A stretch of 64,000 nt of DNA from Silicimonas algicola (lineage in GTDB: Bacteria; Pseudomonadota; Alphaproteobacteria; Rhodobacterales; Rhodobacteraceae): assembly GCF_003148765.1 (NCBI RefSeq), contig NZ_QGGV01000001.1:827637-891636 (forward strand). The letters are read 5' to 3'. Both the position numbers and the translations under genes were made by a program. The notes beneath the pieces were generated by a model. That model worked only from the letters and a program-made list of their open reading frames with translations. It made no database searches and was not told the origin of the DNA. This document shows, piece after piece, positions 18,771 through 28,038 of this stretch (its first letter is position 1; each line of letters starts with the position of its first letter).

Positions 18771-19066
18771 TGTGCGACGGGCTCCTTGCGCCGGCGCCGG
18801 AGCGCGGCGCGAAGCAGGAGGCCAAGGCTGGTGCCCACGACCATGCCGACCAGGTTCGACAGCAGATCCGTCCATTCGGCGCCACGCGCGAAGGCCGGCT
18901 GGACCACTTCGATGACGAAGCCAAAGAGAACGAGGCCGAGCAGGCCCCATTTGAGCCGCGGCCCGAGCCAGAGGCCGTGAGGGAAGGCGAGGACGGCATA
19001 GACGGCCACATGCGCCAGCGCGTTGCTGCCGTAGGAGGGCAGCGGCGAGACGACAGGACCGAGCAT
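18767..19066 (-). CDS. VanZ-like membrane protein
   Basis: A 99-residue protein with three or so membrane helices and the VanZ-family pattern SNALAHVAVYAVLAFPHGL, then VIEVVQPAFARGAEWTDLLSNLVGMVVGTSLG. These proteins have no firm biochemical role; they often sit with surface polysaccharide genes. The reading frame stays open about 110 bases further upstream and would encode another hydrophobic segment (WLLWPALLLPPFATLYP), but I see no ATG, GTG or TTG there, so the true start may be non-standard or the gene 5'-decayed. It is first in the leftward fucose operon. Confidence 0.75.
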   Translation of the reverse strand: MLGPVVSPLPSYGSNALAHVAVYAVLAFPHGLWLGPRLKWGLLGLVLFGFVIEVVQPAFARGAEWTDLLSNLVGMVVGTSLGLLLRAALRRRRKEPVAQ

Positions 19067-19856
19067 CGGGTAGAGCGTGGCGAACGGCGGCAGCAGGAGG
19101 GCCGGCCAGAGAAGCCAGGAGGGCGGCGTGCGAAGGAGCCGGAGGATGGCGGAGAGAAAGGTCAGAAGAAGTTCGCCTTCGATTGCTTCAGGAAGGCATG
19201 GGGGAAATGACGGAGGTGCGCAACCTTGGGGGCTGCATGACTATGGTTGGCTGCTCATTATCGGCAGTTCGATTCGGTGGGCGGGCGGGAACTGGAGGGC
19301 AAAAGGTGAAGAACAGCCCCATCCAACGTACCGCCATGAATCTCGCCAGCGACCTTGGCAAAACGTCGCTGCTGCCCGAGGCCATCCTGACGCGCCGACC
19401 GACGAACCGCTCCGCTCAGGCTCGTCGTCCGCGGTCACTGAAGCGGTCCAGATGTCGCCACTCGTCCCAGACGGTACTGTCAGATCAATTAGCCGGAAAC
19501 GCCCGTTCCCGCGCCATCCGCTGTGGGGTGGACGCAAAGAATTTTCTGGGAAAGGCCTCGCAGAGCACGTAGCAGAAGAACAATCAGGCACCAGTTAGTC
19601 CACCAAATGAGTTTAATCTGTCATCCGGGATAACCGCTACTGGCGCGTCTAGGGCTTGACCAAAGCGGATACTCTGACAGAGCCGACAAGGTCATCCCTG
19701 CTCTCCGCGCCGCACGGTTTCGCGGGATAGGGGACGGCAGTTGTAGGAACACCGCGCCGCTGGTGAACTTCGAAACAATCTAACAGATTTGGCCGTATTC
19801 TGGCCATGTTCGACACCTAGTGCGTAGCGTACCAGATTTTAGAAAGGCTGATCGCA
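19067..19856. other. Long non-coding gap before the glycosylation cluster
   Basis: About 790 bases with no convincing gene on either strand. Short frames exist but have irregular composition and no homology that I recognise. Base composition falls toward AT from about 19200, in step with the next gene. It likely holds the promoter of the rightward cluster and may contain decayed DNA; I see no terminal repeats. Confidence 0.5.
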
Positions 19857-21770
19857 ATGCAACCGGGAATCCTTGTCCTGGTCGGAATATCCGCGCTTCT
19901 GGTGCTCGTCGGCACTCAAGTTTCACTTGGTATCTTTACAATCGACGAAGCAGTCTACCTTCAGGGCGCGGATACCTTTCGTCTGACCGGTGGGTTCGTC
20001 TTCGACAACGGCATTGAGAGGTTCCTCTCACAAGATCTGACTTGGGCGGGGTTCTTACCCTACGGGCCCAACGGGCAGACCACGCAATATCCGCCTGGAA
20101 TGTCAATTCTGGGCGGCTGGCTGCTGAGCGCATTCGAGTTGCGCGGACTCCTGTTTCTGAACGTATTTGCGACGGTGGGCAGTCTCTTCGTCACACGCGC
20201 CCTGGCTCGTTTGCTCTTCGACGACCAGCAAATCGCCCTTGCGGCCAGCCTGCTCTTTCTGCTGGGAACCTTCGTTGCAGAATACGCCTTCGCCTACTGG
20301 CCGCACATGCTATCCGTATTCGCGGTCAATCTGAGTCTTTTACTCTTTCTGAAGGCGCTCCTTTTCGGGAACTGCGTTTTTACGCTTAGCGCCTTGTCTG
20401 GTCTGGTTCTGGGGATGGGACTGCTCTTCCGAATCGACACAATTTTACTGCTACCGGTCATCGGCCTCCTAAACCTTCTATTCGTCCGGCGCTGGCAAGA
20501 ATTCGTGGGGATCACTCTTGGCGGCATGGTCGGGCTCGCGGGTCCGGTGGTTCTTCTCGCGGCAATCAACAGCCAACGCTACGGCACATGGAATCCGCTG
20601 AGCTATGGTCCATCTCAAGATGGAGGAGTATCGATCTCAAGCTACGGCTCCCAGTCAGTTGTCTTTCTAGGCCTCGGTGCGGGATTCGTGGCTACAAAGC
20701 TCCTCGGCGCGCGCGTGCCGGTTGACGTTCGGGGTGGGCTTTTGCTCGCTGTAATGGCGCTATGTGCGCTTCTAATCCCCGAGTTGCGGGGTGTTCTACT
20801 GGCCTATGGCAAAGGGGTACTCGATCTCATCATCAACGCTGCCTGGATCATCGACAACCGGGGCGGCGTGGTTCCCGGCATAGAAGGCACACTTCTTTTC
20901 TGGGGGCTTTCGAAAAAGGCGCTGGGCCAAAGCCTGCCCTGGATCGGCGTTCTACTGGCGCTTGTCGGCCTAGCCTGGAATGATAGACGAAAGAGCATCC
21001 TTATCCTCCTCTTGTTGATCGGGGTCTGGACCTTCCCTTTCCTCGTCCAGACCTGGCACGGAGGGCTGGGGGCAAACATGCGATATTTTCTGCCGCTACT
21101 GCCTGCGCTCTCCATTCTCGCCACGTGGGTCACAGGCCGCTTGCTAGCCGATCCGGCAATCTCAGCACGTCAGGGGCGACGCCTTCTGCTGGTCGGCGGG
21201 GTTCTTGGAAGCATGACCGCCTTTCTCTGGATGCAGCACGCTGAAGGTGGTCTCGCCAGCGCGCATCAAAACTTCTCGACCTATGTCTTTGTCGCCGTAG
21301 CCATAGCTAGTTTCCTGACCGGCGTTTTCGCTTGGCCCGGATTGCGAAAGGGCGTGCTTCTGCTGGTCGGAATCGGGATAGGCACTGGGGTCTTCAACGG
21401 GATGACGGATACTTACATTGGTCAGTTGCGCCGCGCAGCTGCCGACGCCTTGCCTGATCTGACAGCGGGCTATGACGTCCCGGTCCTGATCTTTGACAGA
21501 CTTTACAGGAGCGCAATGGTAACGCCCGATCAGTATGTAGCCATCCCGAGTGGCGCCTACTACCTTCCAGACCCGGTCCTAGTATTGGCGGCCATAGATG
21601 CCGAATTGCGGGTGGTCATGCCGGAAAGCATGGGCCGGATCTTTACCAAAAGCTATTCCGCCTTTAAAATCGACGGCGTTCCTCACGGCGAGGACCCGAT
21701 GGTGGATATCACCCGGTCCGCTTCCTTTGATCCGGTGATCGGAGCCGACTATCCACTCCTTCACCGCTGA
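19857..21770 (+). CDS. GT-C type membrane glycosyltransferase (putative)
   Basis: A 637-residue protein with about a dozen membrane helices. Helix 1 is followed by the loop FTIDEAVYL (Asp30-Glu31), the acidic pair expected for a GT-C fold enzyme that uses a polyprenyl-phosphate sugar donor. The first external loop contains PYGPNGQTTQYPPGMS, like PMT/ArnT-type relatives. It would attach a sugar or lipid-linked sugar outside the inner membrane. Codon use is less GC-biased than in flanking genes. The next gene, a DPM1-like GT2, could supply its lipid-linked donor. Confidence 0.75.
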   Translation: MQPGILVLVGISALLVLVGTQVSLGIFTIDEAVYLQGADTFRLTGGFVFDNGIERFLSQDLTWAGFLPYGPNGQTTQYPPGMSILGGWLLSAFELRGLLFLNVFATVGSLFVTRALARLLFDDQQIALAASLLFLLGTFVAEYAFAYWPHMLSVFAVNLSLLLFLKALLFGNCVFTLSALSGLVLGMGLLFRIDTILLLPVIGLLNLLFVRRWQEFVGITLGGMVGLAGPVVLLAAINSQRYGTWNPLSYGPSQDGGVSISSYGSQSVVFLGLGAGFVATKLLGARVPVDVRGGLLLAVMALCALLIPELRGVLLAYGKGVLDLIINAAWIIDNRGGVVPGIEGTLLFWGLSKKALGQSLPWIGVLLALVGLAWNDRRKSILILLLLIGVWTFPFLVQTWHGGLGANMRYFLPLLPALSILATWVTGRLLADPAISARQGRRLLLVGGVLGSMTAFLWMQHAEGGLASAHQNFSTYVFVAVAIASFLTGVFAWPGLRKGVLLLVGIGIGTGVFNGMTDTYIGQLRRAAADALPDLTAGYDVPVLIFDRLYRSAMVTPDQYVAIPSGAYYLPDPVLVLAAIDAELRVVMPESMGRIFTKSYSAFKIDGVPHGEDPMVDITRSASFDPVIGADYPLLHR

Positions 21771-21868
21771 CGGTACTGTTCCAGACTCGAAACATTCTTC
21801 GCTCTACGTCATAATTCTGCCTAGAACGAGCGACAAAACACGCGGCGACGCAGGTAAGGATCCCGCCT

Positions 21869-22858
21869 ATGCATCTCATTGTGCAGATCCCGGCTCTCAA
21901 CGAGGAAGAAACCCTCGCTATGGCGATCAGGGCGATCCCTCGCGTGATCCCGGGCGTCGCCACCGTGGAGGTGCTGGTTATCGACGACGGCTCGACCGAC
22001 CGCACGGTCGAGGTAGCGCGCGAGGCAGGTGCAGATCATATCCTTAGGATGGCTTCGAACGTGGGCCTCGCCCGGGCCTTCACCGCTGGGATCGAAGAAG
22101 CCCTCGCGCTCGGCGCCGATATCATCGTGAACACCGATGCCGACAATCAGTACGACGCAAGGGACATTCCGGCGCTCATTCAGCCCATTCTCGATCGTGA
22201 GGCGCAGATCGTCGTGGGTGCCCGCCCAATATCCGAAATTGAAAGCTTCTCGCCCGTCAAGAAGACTCTGCAGCGCCTTGGAAGCTGGGTCGTACGGCAG
22301 GCCAGCGACACCAATATCCCCGATGCGCCGTCGGGCTACCGCGCCTACGCACGGGACGCAGCCGCCCGGCTCTGCGTCATCAACACCTATACCTATACGC
22401 TCGAGACCATAATCCAGGCGGGCCGCAAACGCATCCCCATTACCTCGGTGCCGATCAGGGTGAACACGGTCACGCGGCCGTCGCGCCTGTTCAGGAGCAT
22501 GCGGGCATACATCCTGCGGTCAGCCAATACGATCCTGCGCGTCTTCGTAATCTACGCGCCTCTAAGGTTCTTCTTCACCGTGGCGGCGATATTCGCGGTC
22601 CCCGCGCTCTGGGCCATCGCCCGATTCCTCACTTTCTATTTCATGGGCCATGGGGCAGGGCATATCCAGTCGCTCATTCTCGCTGCCGCCCTTATGGCCA
22701 TGGCCACCGTCTTTCTCGCCGTGGGCGTCCTCGCCGACCTCATCGCAGCCAACCGAAGCCTTCTCGAGGATATCCGCGCGCGCGAACTTCTGCGCGCACC
22801 TCAATCGCGTAGCGAGTTGACCCGACACCGGGCGGCGAAACTTGCTGATGCGTCGTGA
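21869..22858 (+). CDS. DPM1/DpmA-like family 2 glycosyltransferase
   Basis: A 329-residue protein with a GT-A domain (IPALNEEETL 8-17, VIDDGSTD 38-45, NTDADNQYD 88-96) followed by two to three C-terminal membrane helices from about residue 230. Such enzymes make polyprenyl-phosphate sugars (for example polyprenyl-P-mannose or -glucose) on the inner leaflet. This fits as the donor-forming partner of the preceding GT-C protein. Its stop overlaps the GTG start of the next gene by 4 bases (GTGA). Confidence 0.86.
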   Translation: MHLIVQIPALNEEETLAMAIRAIPRVIPGVATVEVLVIDDGSTDRTVEVAREAGADHILRMASNVGLARAFTAGIEEALALGADIIVNTDADNQYDARDIPALIQPILDREAQIVVGARPISEIESFSPVKKTLQRLGSWVVRQASDTNIPDAPSGYRAYARDAAARLCVINTYTYTLETIIQAGRKRIPITSVPIRVNTVTRPSRLFRSMRAYILRSANTILRVFVIYAPLRFFFTVAAIFAVPALWAIARFLTFYFMGHGAGHIQSLILAAALMAMATVFLAVGVLADLIAANRSLLEDIRARELLRAPQSRSELTRHRAAKLADAS

Positions 22859-24057
22859 CGACCGAACCGCCAACTCCCGTTCTTGCCGACCCTGCGGACA
22901 TCGGCCCCTCCCGGAAACCGGTGCTGGCGCGACCTGTTGTCTTCTGGGGCACCTACGATCTTGGAAAACCGCGGACCCGCATCCTGCGCGATAGCCTTCG
23001 GGGGGTCGGGGTCGAGGTCGTCGAGATCCACGCAGACATCTGGTGTGGTCACGAAGACAAAAGTCAGGCAGGGACGGCGACGATCCTGATGGTCCTTTTG
23101 CGCGCGCTGTTGGCGTACCCCGGTCTCGCCATTCGCTATCTCAGAGCGCCTGCGCACGACGCCGTCATCGTTCCTTATCTCGGCCAGTTCGACGTGCTGT
23201 TCTTCACACCACTCGCCTGGCTTCGAAGAAAGCCGGTGATCTGGGATATGTTCATTTCGCTTTACGATACTGCGGTTTGCGATCGGAGGATGATCCGCGC
23301 GTCCAATCCGATTGCATACGGATTGTGGGCGCTGGAAAGGTGTGCCTGCCGCGCCGCCGATCTCGTGCTGCTCGACACTCCGACTCATGCGCGACGCATT
23401 GCTGATCTTTTCGGTCTTGGAGCGATACAAACCGATGCCGTTCCGGTCGGCGCGGAACCTGGTGTGTTTGGGCGGATCCCGCCGCACAAGCCCCACGACG
23501 GTCCGACCCTTATCCTTTTTTACGGGCAGCTCATTCCGCTCCACGGGATCGAAACGATCCTGAAGGCCGCTCTTTCTGAGCGAGGGCGGGAGCATCGCTG
23601 GCACATCATCGGCACTGGTCAAGACAGTTACCTGGTCGAGGCGGCCCTAGCGGCGGGCACCGCACCACATGTTACATGGGAGCGCTGGCGCTCCTATAAC
23701 AAGCTGATCGGCGCCATCGAAAAAGCGGATGTCTGCCTCGGAATCTTCGGCGCCTCCGAAAAGGCAGCATCAGTCGTGCCGAACAAGGTCTATCAATGCC
23801 TGATGGCCGGCCGGACAGTTATCACCCGCCGCTCCGAGGCGATCTCTGAGGCATTCCCAGTTTCGCACCCCAGTCTGGTCCAGGTAGCGCATTCAGATCA
23901 CGTCGCGCTTCTGGACGCCATTGACGAGGCAAGAGGGAACGACTTTCCCGCGATTCCAGAAGACTATGTGGCCGCCGCCCGGCCCGAGGACATCGGTCGT
24001 CAGCTCGTCGTCCTGATCTCAAATATCTGCGAAGGCACGTCCGCATATGCCCAATGA
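22855..24057 (+). CDS. Family 4-like glycosyltransferase
   Basis: A 400-residue GT-B type protein with GTG start. The N-terminal half begins VVFWGTYDLGKPRTRILRD and the C-terminal half has ILFYGQLIPLHGIETIL, WHIIGTGQ and the donor-site segment KAASVVPNKVYQCLMAGRTVITR, the GT4 pattern near the E-x7-E motif (here weakly kept). It builds part of an extracellular or lipid-linked glycan. The next gene starts 11 bases before this one ends. Confidence 0.85.
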   Translation: MTTEPPTPVLADPADIGPSRKPVLARPVVFWGTYDLGKPRTRILRDSLRGVGVEVVEIHADIWCGHEDKSQAGTATILMVLLRALLAYPGLAIRYLRAPAHDAVIVPYLGQFDVLFFTPLAWLRRKPVIWDMFISLYDTAVCDRRMIRASNPIAYGLWALERCACRAADLVLLDTPTHARRIADLFGLGAIQTDAVPVGAEPGVFGRIPPHKPHDGPTLILFYGQLIPLHGIETILKAALSERGREHRWHIIGTGQDSYLVEAALAAGTAPHVTWERWRSYNKLIGAIEKADVCLGIFGASEKAASVVPNKVYQCLMAGRTVITRRSEAISEAFPVSHPSLVQVAHSDHVALLDAIDEARGNDFPAIPEDYVAAARPEDIGRQLVVLISNICEGTSAYAQ

Positions 24058-24883
24058 TCTGAGGCAGACCATGACTTCAGGAGAAGGCGAAGTTGTCTGG
24101 CACGCGGATTTCGGGCCCGCCATGCCGAAACAGAACTGGATCCCCGCGCCGCGCTTTCTGCTTCGCCGTGACCGGATCAGGCGCCATTTGCGCGACGTCG
24201 CGCCCTGCCGCGTGATCGACATCGGGTGCGGCCCGGCGAGTATTCTTTCCGAACTGGCCGTCCGCGGTTTTGACGCCGTGGGCGTCGACCGATCCATTGA
24301 TGCATTGGGGCTCGCCCGAAATCTTATATCTGCCGAGCGGCCGGTCACGCTTGAACCGAAGCTTCGGCCGGAGTGGAAGGAGAGTTTTGACCTTCTGTTG
24401 TCCTTCGAGGTTATTGAGCATCTCGAAGACGACGTCGGCGCCATGCGGGACTGGGCAGCGTATCTGCGCCCCGGTGGGCGCCTTCTGCTGTCGACGCCGG
24501 CGCATCCGGATCGCTGGAACGCCGCGGATGAATGGGCCGGCCACGTGCGCCGGTATGAACGTGACGGGCTTATCAGGGCCGTCACCGACGCGGGCTTCAC
24601 GGTAGAGACCGTCGAATGCTACGGATTTCCGCTCGCCAATGTCATGGAGGTCCTGCGTGCGCGGGCTTATGGCAAGGTGCTCGAGCGAAAGCGCCGGACC
24701 GCCGCATCGGCCGAAGCTCTCACTTCTGAAAGCGGCAGCGATCGGAGCGTAGAGTCCAGATACTGGAGCATTTTGTCCTCGAAACCGGTGGTTCTTCTCA
24801 TGAAAGCCATGTGCCAGCTTCAGAGACCGTTCCTGCGCACAGATCTGGGAAACGGTTATCTCGCTCTTGCGCGCAAGGATTGA
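24047..24883 (+). CDS. Class I SAM-dependent methyltransferase
   Basis: A 278-residue Rossmann-type methyltransferase. The SAM motif is VIDIGCGPASILSEL, followed by AVGVDRS as the ribose-binding acidic residue and DLLLSFEVIEHLEDD before strand 4. The later GGRLLLSTPAHPDRW block is typical of UbiE/COQ5-like or sugar methyltransferases. Within a glycosylation operon it most likely methylates a sugar or the lipid carrier, though this is inferred from context only. The first 50 residues contain an aromatic-rich WIPAPRFLLRRDRI segment. Confidence 0.86.
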   Translation: MPNDLRQTMTSGEGEVVWHADFGPAMPKQNWIPAPRFLLRRDRIRRHLRDVAPCRVIDIGCGPASILSELAVRGFDAVGVDRSIDALGLARNLISAERPVTLEPKLRPEWKESFDLLLSFEVIEHLEDDVGAMRDWAAYLRPGGRLLLSTPAHPDRWNAADEWAGHVRRYERDGLIRAVTDAGFTVETVECYGFPLANVMEVLRARAYGKVLERKRRTAASAEALTSESGSDRSVESRYWSILSSKPVVLLMKAMCQLQRPFLRTDLGNGYLALARKD

Positions 24884-24886
24884 GCG

Positions 24887-25789
24887 TTGGCGCACAAACT
24901 CCGCTACCTTGGAACGGCACTCGCCCTTGCGTTCATCGGCTACGTCATGTGGGGCGGCATAGGCGATTTGCCCGAGGTGGACCTTCGCTCCACCTCGGCG
25001 CTTTCCAAAATCGCTCTGGCGCTTCTAGCCTATGCCCTGTCACAAGTGATCGGAGCCCTCGCCTGGCGGTGGATCCTGAGCGTCTGGTCCGTTTCCCTTG
25101 CACCAGGCCGAGCGGAAAGCCAGCACCTTGTGTCGCAAATCGGCAAGTACGTGCCCGGAAACGTTGGACAGTTCGTCGGCCGTTTTGCTCTCGCCCGGCA
25201 GGATGGAGTGCCGTTGCCGGTCATCGGTCTGGCGACGCTTTTCGAGATCGGGCTGCTGATCGGCACCGGCGCGCTTCTGGTGGTTGGGTTCGCCACGTGC
25301 CTGCCGGGCTATGCTGACGCACTTCTTTCTTCGACCACGATCCCCGACTTCGGTGAGGCCGTCTGGATCGTACCCGGTCTGGCCGCCTGCGCTGCGATCG
25401 TTTCAGGAGGGGTCTTGTTTCGCGAAATGCGCCGCCAGCATTTGCCCGCCGCTCGTCCGGCAAGGTTCGCCGTGCCGGTCCTTCTCTACGCGGCCGGCTT
25501 CACTGTGCTCGGCATCTCCCTGTCTCTCGTTTCGGCCGTTGTTGCGCCGGACACCGGGGTCTCGGTCGGCTTCGCCACAATCCTCTTTGCAGTGGCCTGG
25601 ATCGCAGGATTCGTCATGCCGGGCGCGCCGGGCGGGGTCGGCATCAGAGACGGGATTCTCGCCGTCGGTCTGGGGCTTGTGGTGGGCGACGGGGCAGGGT
25701 TGGCCGTTGCCCTCCTGCATCGCAGCGTCACCACAGTTGGGGATGTGGGCATTTTCGGGGTCGGCTGTGTCGTGCGCCGGAGTACTTAG
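24887..25789 (+). CDS. UPF0104/lysylphosphatidylglycerol synthase TM-domain family protein
   Basis: A 300-residue polytopic protein with a TTG start 3 bases after the methyltransferase stop. It shows the family hallmarks SQIGKYVPGNVGQFVGRFALAR and FVMPGAPGGVGIRDGIL, the flippase-like core of the MprF/AglD group. Its place at the end of a glycolipid cluster suggests that it moves a lipid-linked glycan across the inner membrane or supports that step. No catalytic aminoacyl-transferase domain is attached. Family is clear; function is inferred. Confidence 0.85.
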   Translation: MAHKLRYLGTALALAFIGYVMWGGIGDLPEVDLRSTSALSKIALALLAYALSQVIGALAWRWILSVWSVSLAPGRAESQHLVSQIGKYVPGNVGQFVGRFALARQDGVPLPVIGLATLFEIGLLIGTGALLVVGFATCLPGYADALLSSTTIPDFGEAVWIVPGLAACAAIVSGGVLFREMRRQHLPAARPARFAVPVLLYAAGFTVLGISLSLVSAVVAPDTGVSVGFATILFAVAWIAGFVMPGAPGGVGIRDGILAVGLGLVVGDGAGLAVALLHRSVTTVGDVGIFGVGCVVRRST

Positions 25790-26097
25790 CGGCTGTCAGG
25801 TACTGTCATTTGTGGACGGCTCCGGTTTTGCAAGGGGTTTCATAAGCGCCGTGGATCGAAAGCTGGTGCGGTCATTTGCCCGGCCTGTGCGCGCGGAGTC
25901 TTATTGAGCACATTCCGATTTCCGTCGATAGTTCGCAATTTGATGTTCATTGCTTGTGCAGGCGGCGCATAAAAGCGGCGGTTCAAGGTCGCGATGGGGC
26001 CGCGCTTGGCCCCTACTCCTCGCTCGCGGCGGGTCTGCCCGAGTCCGTGAGCCCCCTGGGAAAGGACATGTCTCTCTCTGACCGCAGAGCGGAGTGC
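25790..26097. other. Intergenic gap between convergent operons
   Basis: About 308 bases between the convergent glycosylation and phospholipid operons. I see no reading frame with sound composition and no clear hairpin with a T tract. It probably serves only as the transcription end of both operons. Confidence 0.5.
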
Positions 26098-26742
26098 TCA
26101 GCCCGTGTGCTTCATCCGCAGATATATTCGCCGCATTCGGCGGAACGCCGTCAGGATTTCACCCAGGATCACAACCCAAAGCGCCAGTTGCAGCACACCG
26201 GTCGGATCGAGCAACAGCGCCAGAGACGCGGCAAGGATCGCGGCGATCGTGACGGCGGCCATGCGGTGTTGCTTGGCCATCGGGCCCGAAAAGTCCATCG
26301 CCTGGCCGAGCGAAGCCCCGAAGGCGCGCAGGTACGAAATGAGGACCGCGAGGCAGGCGGCAGCCCAGCCTGCGGATGTGACACCCGCGCCAAATCCGAA
26401 ACCGACCAGGATCAGCACGTCGGCCAGACGATCCGGAACTTCATTCCAGAAGGGACCGGTCGCGTCCCCGCGCCCTGCCTCGACCGCGACCATGCCGTCG
26501 AAGAGGTTGCAGAGCAGACGCAACTGAACGAAGCCCGCGCCCGCCAAAAGAAGTGCGATGTCGAGCCCCGGTGCGCTTCGGTCGACACCGGCAAAACACG
26601 CCCCGGCGAAGGCTGCAAAGACGACGCTTGCAGCCGAGATCTGGTTCGGCGTGATGTTCGCGGCGGCAAGACGACCTGAGATCGCCTGCGCCCAACCGGT
26701 ATCGCGACTCTTGAGGGGACGCCGGTTCTTGAGGTCAGCCAA
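26098..26742 (-). CDS. CDP-alcohol phosphatidyltransferase family protein
   Basis: A 214-residue membrane enzyme that would join CDP-diacylglycerol with an alcohol to form a phospholipid head group. The motif region is CNLFDGMVAVEAG then GPFWNEVPDRLAD: compared with the canonical DGxxARx8Gx3Dx3D, the Arg is Val and the third Asp is Asn, while the first and last Asp are kept. I chose a TTG start at 26742 because GGAGG lies 8 bases upstream and it overlaps the stop of the preceding small gene; the longer frame is less likely. It is last in the four-gene operon and resembles E. coli YnbA by context. Confidence 0.84.
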   Translation of the reverse strand: MADLKNRRPLKSRDTGWAQAISGRLAAANITPNQISAASVVFAAFAGACFAGVDRSAPGLDIALLLAGAGFVQLRLLCNLFDGMVAVEAGRGDATGPFWNEVPDRLADVLILVGFGFGAGVTSAGWAAACLAVLISYLRAFGASLGQAMDFSGPMAKQHRMAAVTIAAILAASLALLLDPTGVLQLALWVVILGEILTAFRRMRRIYLRMKHTG

Positions 26743-27106
26743 GGGAAGGCCTCCGTCGAATGTAGCAATAGGCGAAAATGTAGCTTCCAGACACAAGGAG
26801 CGGGACTGAAACGGTCGCCGCGAGTTCCGGCGTTCCGGACACCCGATGCGCCGCAAGGAGAAGAGTGGCGGAAAACAGAAGCGACGTCCCCGCAGCCAGG
26901 GACCAGTGCGGCAGGAACCGAAGAAGACGGTCCGCGATCATCTTGAGGCAGGCGGTCAGAAAGCCCGACAATGCGGCCTGCAGAACGGCGGCTCGCACCG
27001 TCTCGGACACTTCGTGGTGACGGTTCGCATAGAAGGACCAACTCCCCATCAGCACCGCGCCGAAGGTCACGTGGACCCATGTCTGTGATGCCAGACGCCT
27101 GATCAC
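26735..27106 (-). CDS. Small membrane protein of the phospholipid operon
   Basis: A 123-residue protein with four predicted hydrophobic helices, no family recognised. GTG start at 27106 overlaps the CdsA-like stop (GTGA), and the end overlaps the next gene start by 8 bases, so it belongs to the operon. The sequence has LRFLPHWSLAAGTSLLFSATLL and ends in a short basic tail YCYIRRRPSLG. A role as a membrane partner of the CDP-alcohol transferase is possible but unproven. Confidence 0.78.
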   Translation of the reverse strand: MIRRLASQTWVHVTFGAVLMGSWSFYANRHHEVSETVRAAVLQAALSGFLTACLKMIADRLLRFLPHWSLAAGTSLLFSATLLLAAHRVSGTPELAATVSVPLLVSGSYIFAYCYIRRRPSLG

Positions 27107-28038
27107 GTCCACCAGAAGCGCGTCAGGTGGAAGAAGATCGGCGCCGAGAAGACGACCGAGTCGAGTCGATCGATGAACCCCCCATGGCCTTCGATGGTGT
27201 GTCCCCAATCCTTCACCCCGCGGTCGCGCTTGATGGCGGACATCACGAGGCCGCCGAAAAAGCCCATCAGGGCGATGATGAACGCCATGATCCCGGCCTG
27301 CAGCGGGGTGAAGGGCGTCAGCCAGTAGAGGGCCGATCCTATCAGGGTTGCAGAGGCCACCCCGCCGACAAACCCCTCCCAGGTTTTCGAGGGCGACAGC
27401 TTGGGCGCAATCTTGTGGCGACCCAGAAGCTTTCCCCAGACATACTGCAACACGTCCGAAAGCTGCACGACGACGATCAGAAAGGCGATCAACAGGACAC
27501 CGCGCCCTTCGTAACCCTCGATCTTCAAGGTAATGAGCGCCGGGACGTGACTGGCGCAGTAGACGCAGATCATCAGGGCCCATTGCACTTCCGCCACCCG
27601 CACAAGGAAGTTCCGGGTTTCTCCGCGCAGCGCCGAGACGATCGGACCCAGAAGGAAGCAGTAGACCGGGATGAAGATCGAATAGATCCCGTATTCGCCC
27701 GCCCAGATCAGCCAGTACTGCAGCGGAATCACGACAAAGAAACTGGCAGCAAGCGTCCAGTGATCGGCCCGATGCGCATTGGTCAGCGTCACGAATTCTC
27801 GCAGCGCTGCAAAGCTGCACAGGGCGAACAGGATCACCACACCCGCCCGACCCGCTAGAAAGGCGATGCCGATCAGGACGACCATTGCCCACCAGGCACG
27901 GATACGCGCGTTCAGGTTTTCGATGACGGCGTTCTCGCCGTCGGGGGAGTAGGTGCGCTCCAGAATGGCGCCGATGACGCTCGCTACGATCAGCAGACCG
28001 ATGATCGACGCCAGGAGATAGATGAGATCGGGGATCAT
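27103..28038 (-). CDS. Phosphatidate cytidylyltransferase (CdsA-like)
   Basis: A 311-residue polytopic enzyme that makes CDP-diacylglycerol from phosphatidic acid and CTP. It carries the CDS family signature from SAIKRDRGVKDWG to HGGFIDRLDS, plus SPSKTWEGFVGG upstream of it. It is probably a second, specialised copy and not the housekeeping cdsA, because it sits with an acyltransferase and an alcohol phosphatidyltransferase (as in E. coli ynbB). It overlaps both neighbours by 4 bases. Confidence 0.92.
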   Translation of the reverse strand: MIPDLIYLLASIIGLLIVASVIGAILERTYSPDGENAVIENLNARIRAWWAMVVLIGIAFLAGRAGVVILFALCSFAALREFVTLTNAHRADHWTLAASFFVVIPLQYWLIWAGEYGIYSIFIPVYCFLLGPIVSALRGETRNFLVRVAEVQWALMICVYCASHVPALITLKIEGYEGRGVLLIAFLIVVVQLSDVLQYVWGKLLGRHKIAPKLSPSKTWEGFVGGVASATLIGSALYWLTPFTPLQAGIMAFIIALMGFFGGLVMSAIKRDRGVKDWGHTIEGHGGFIDRLDSVVFSAPIFFHLTRFWWT

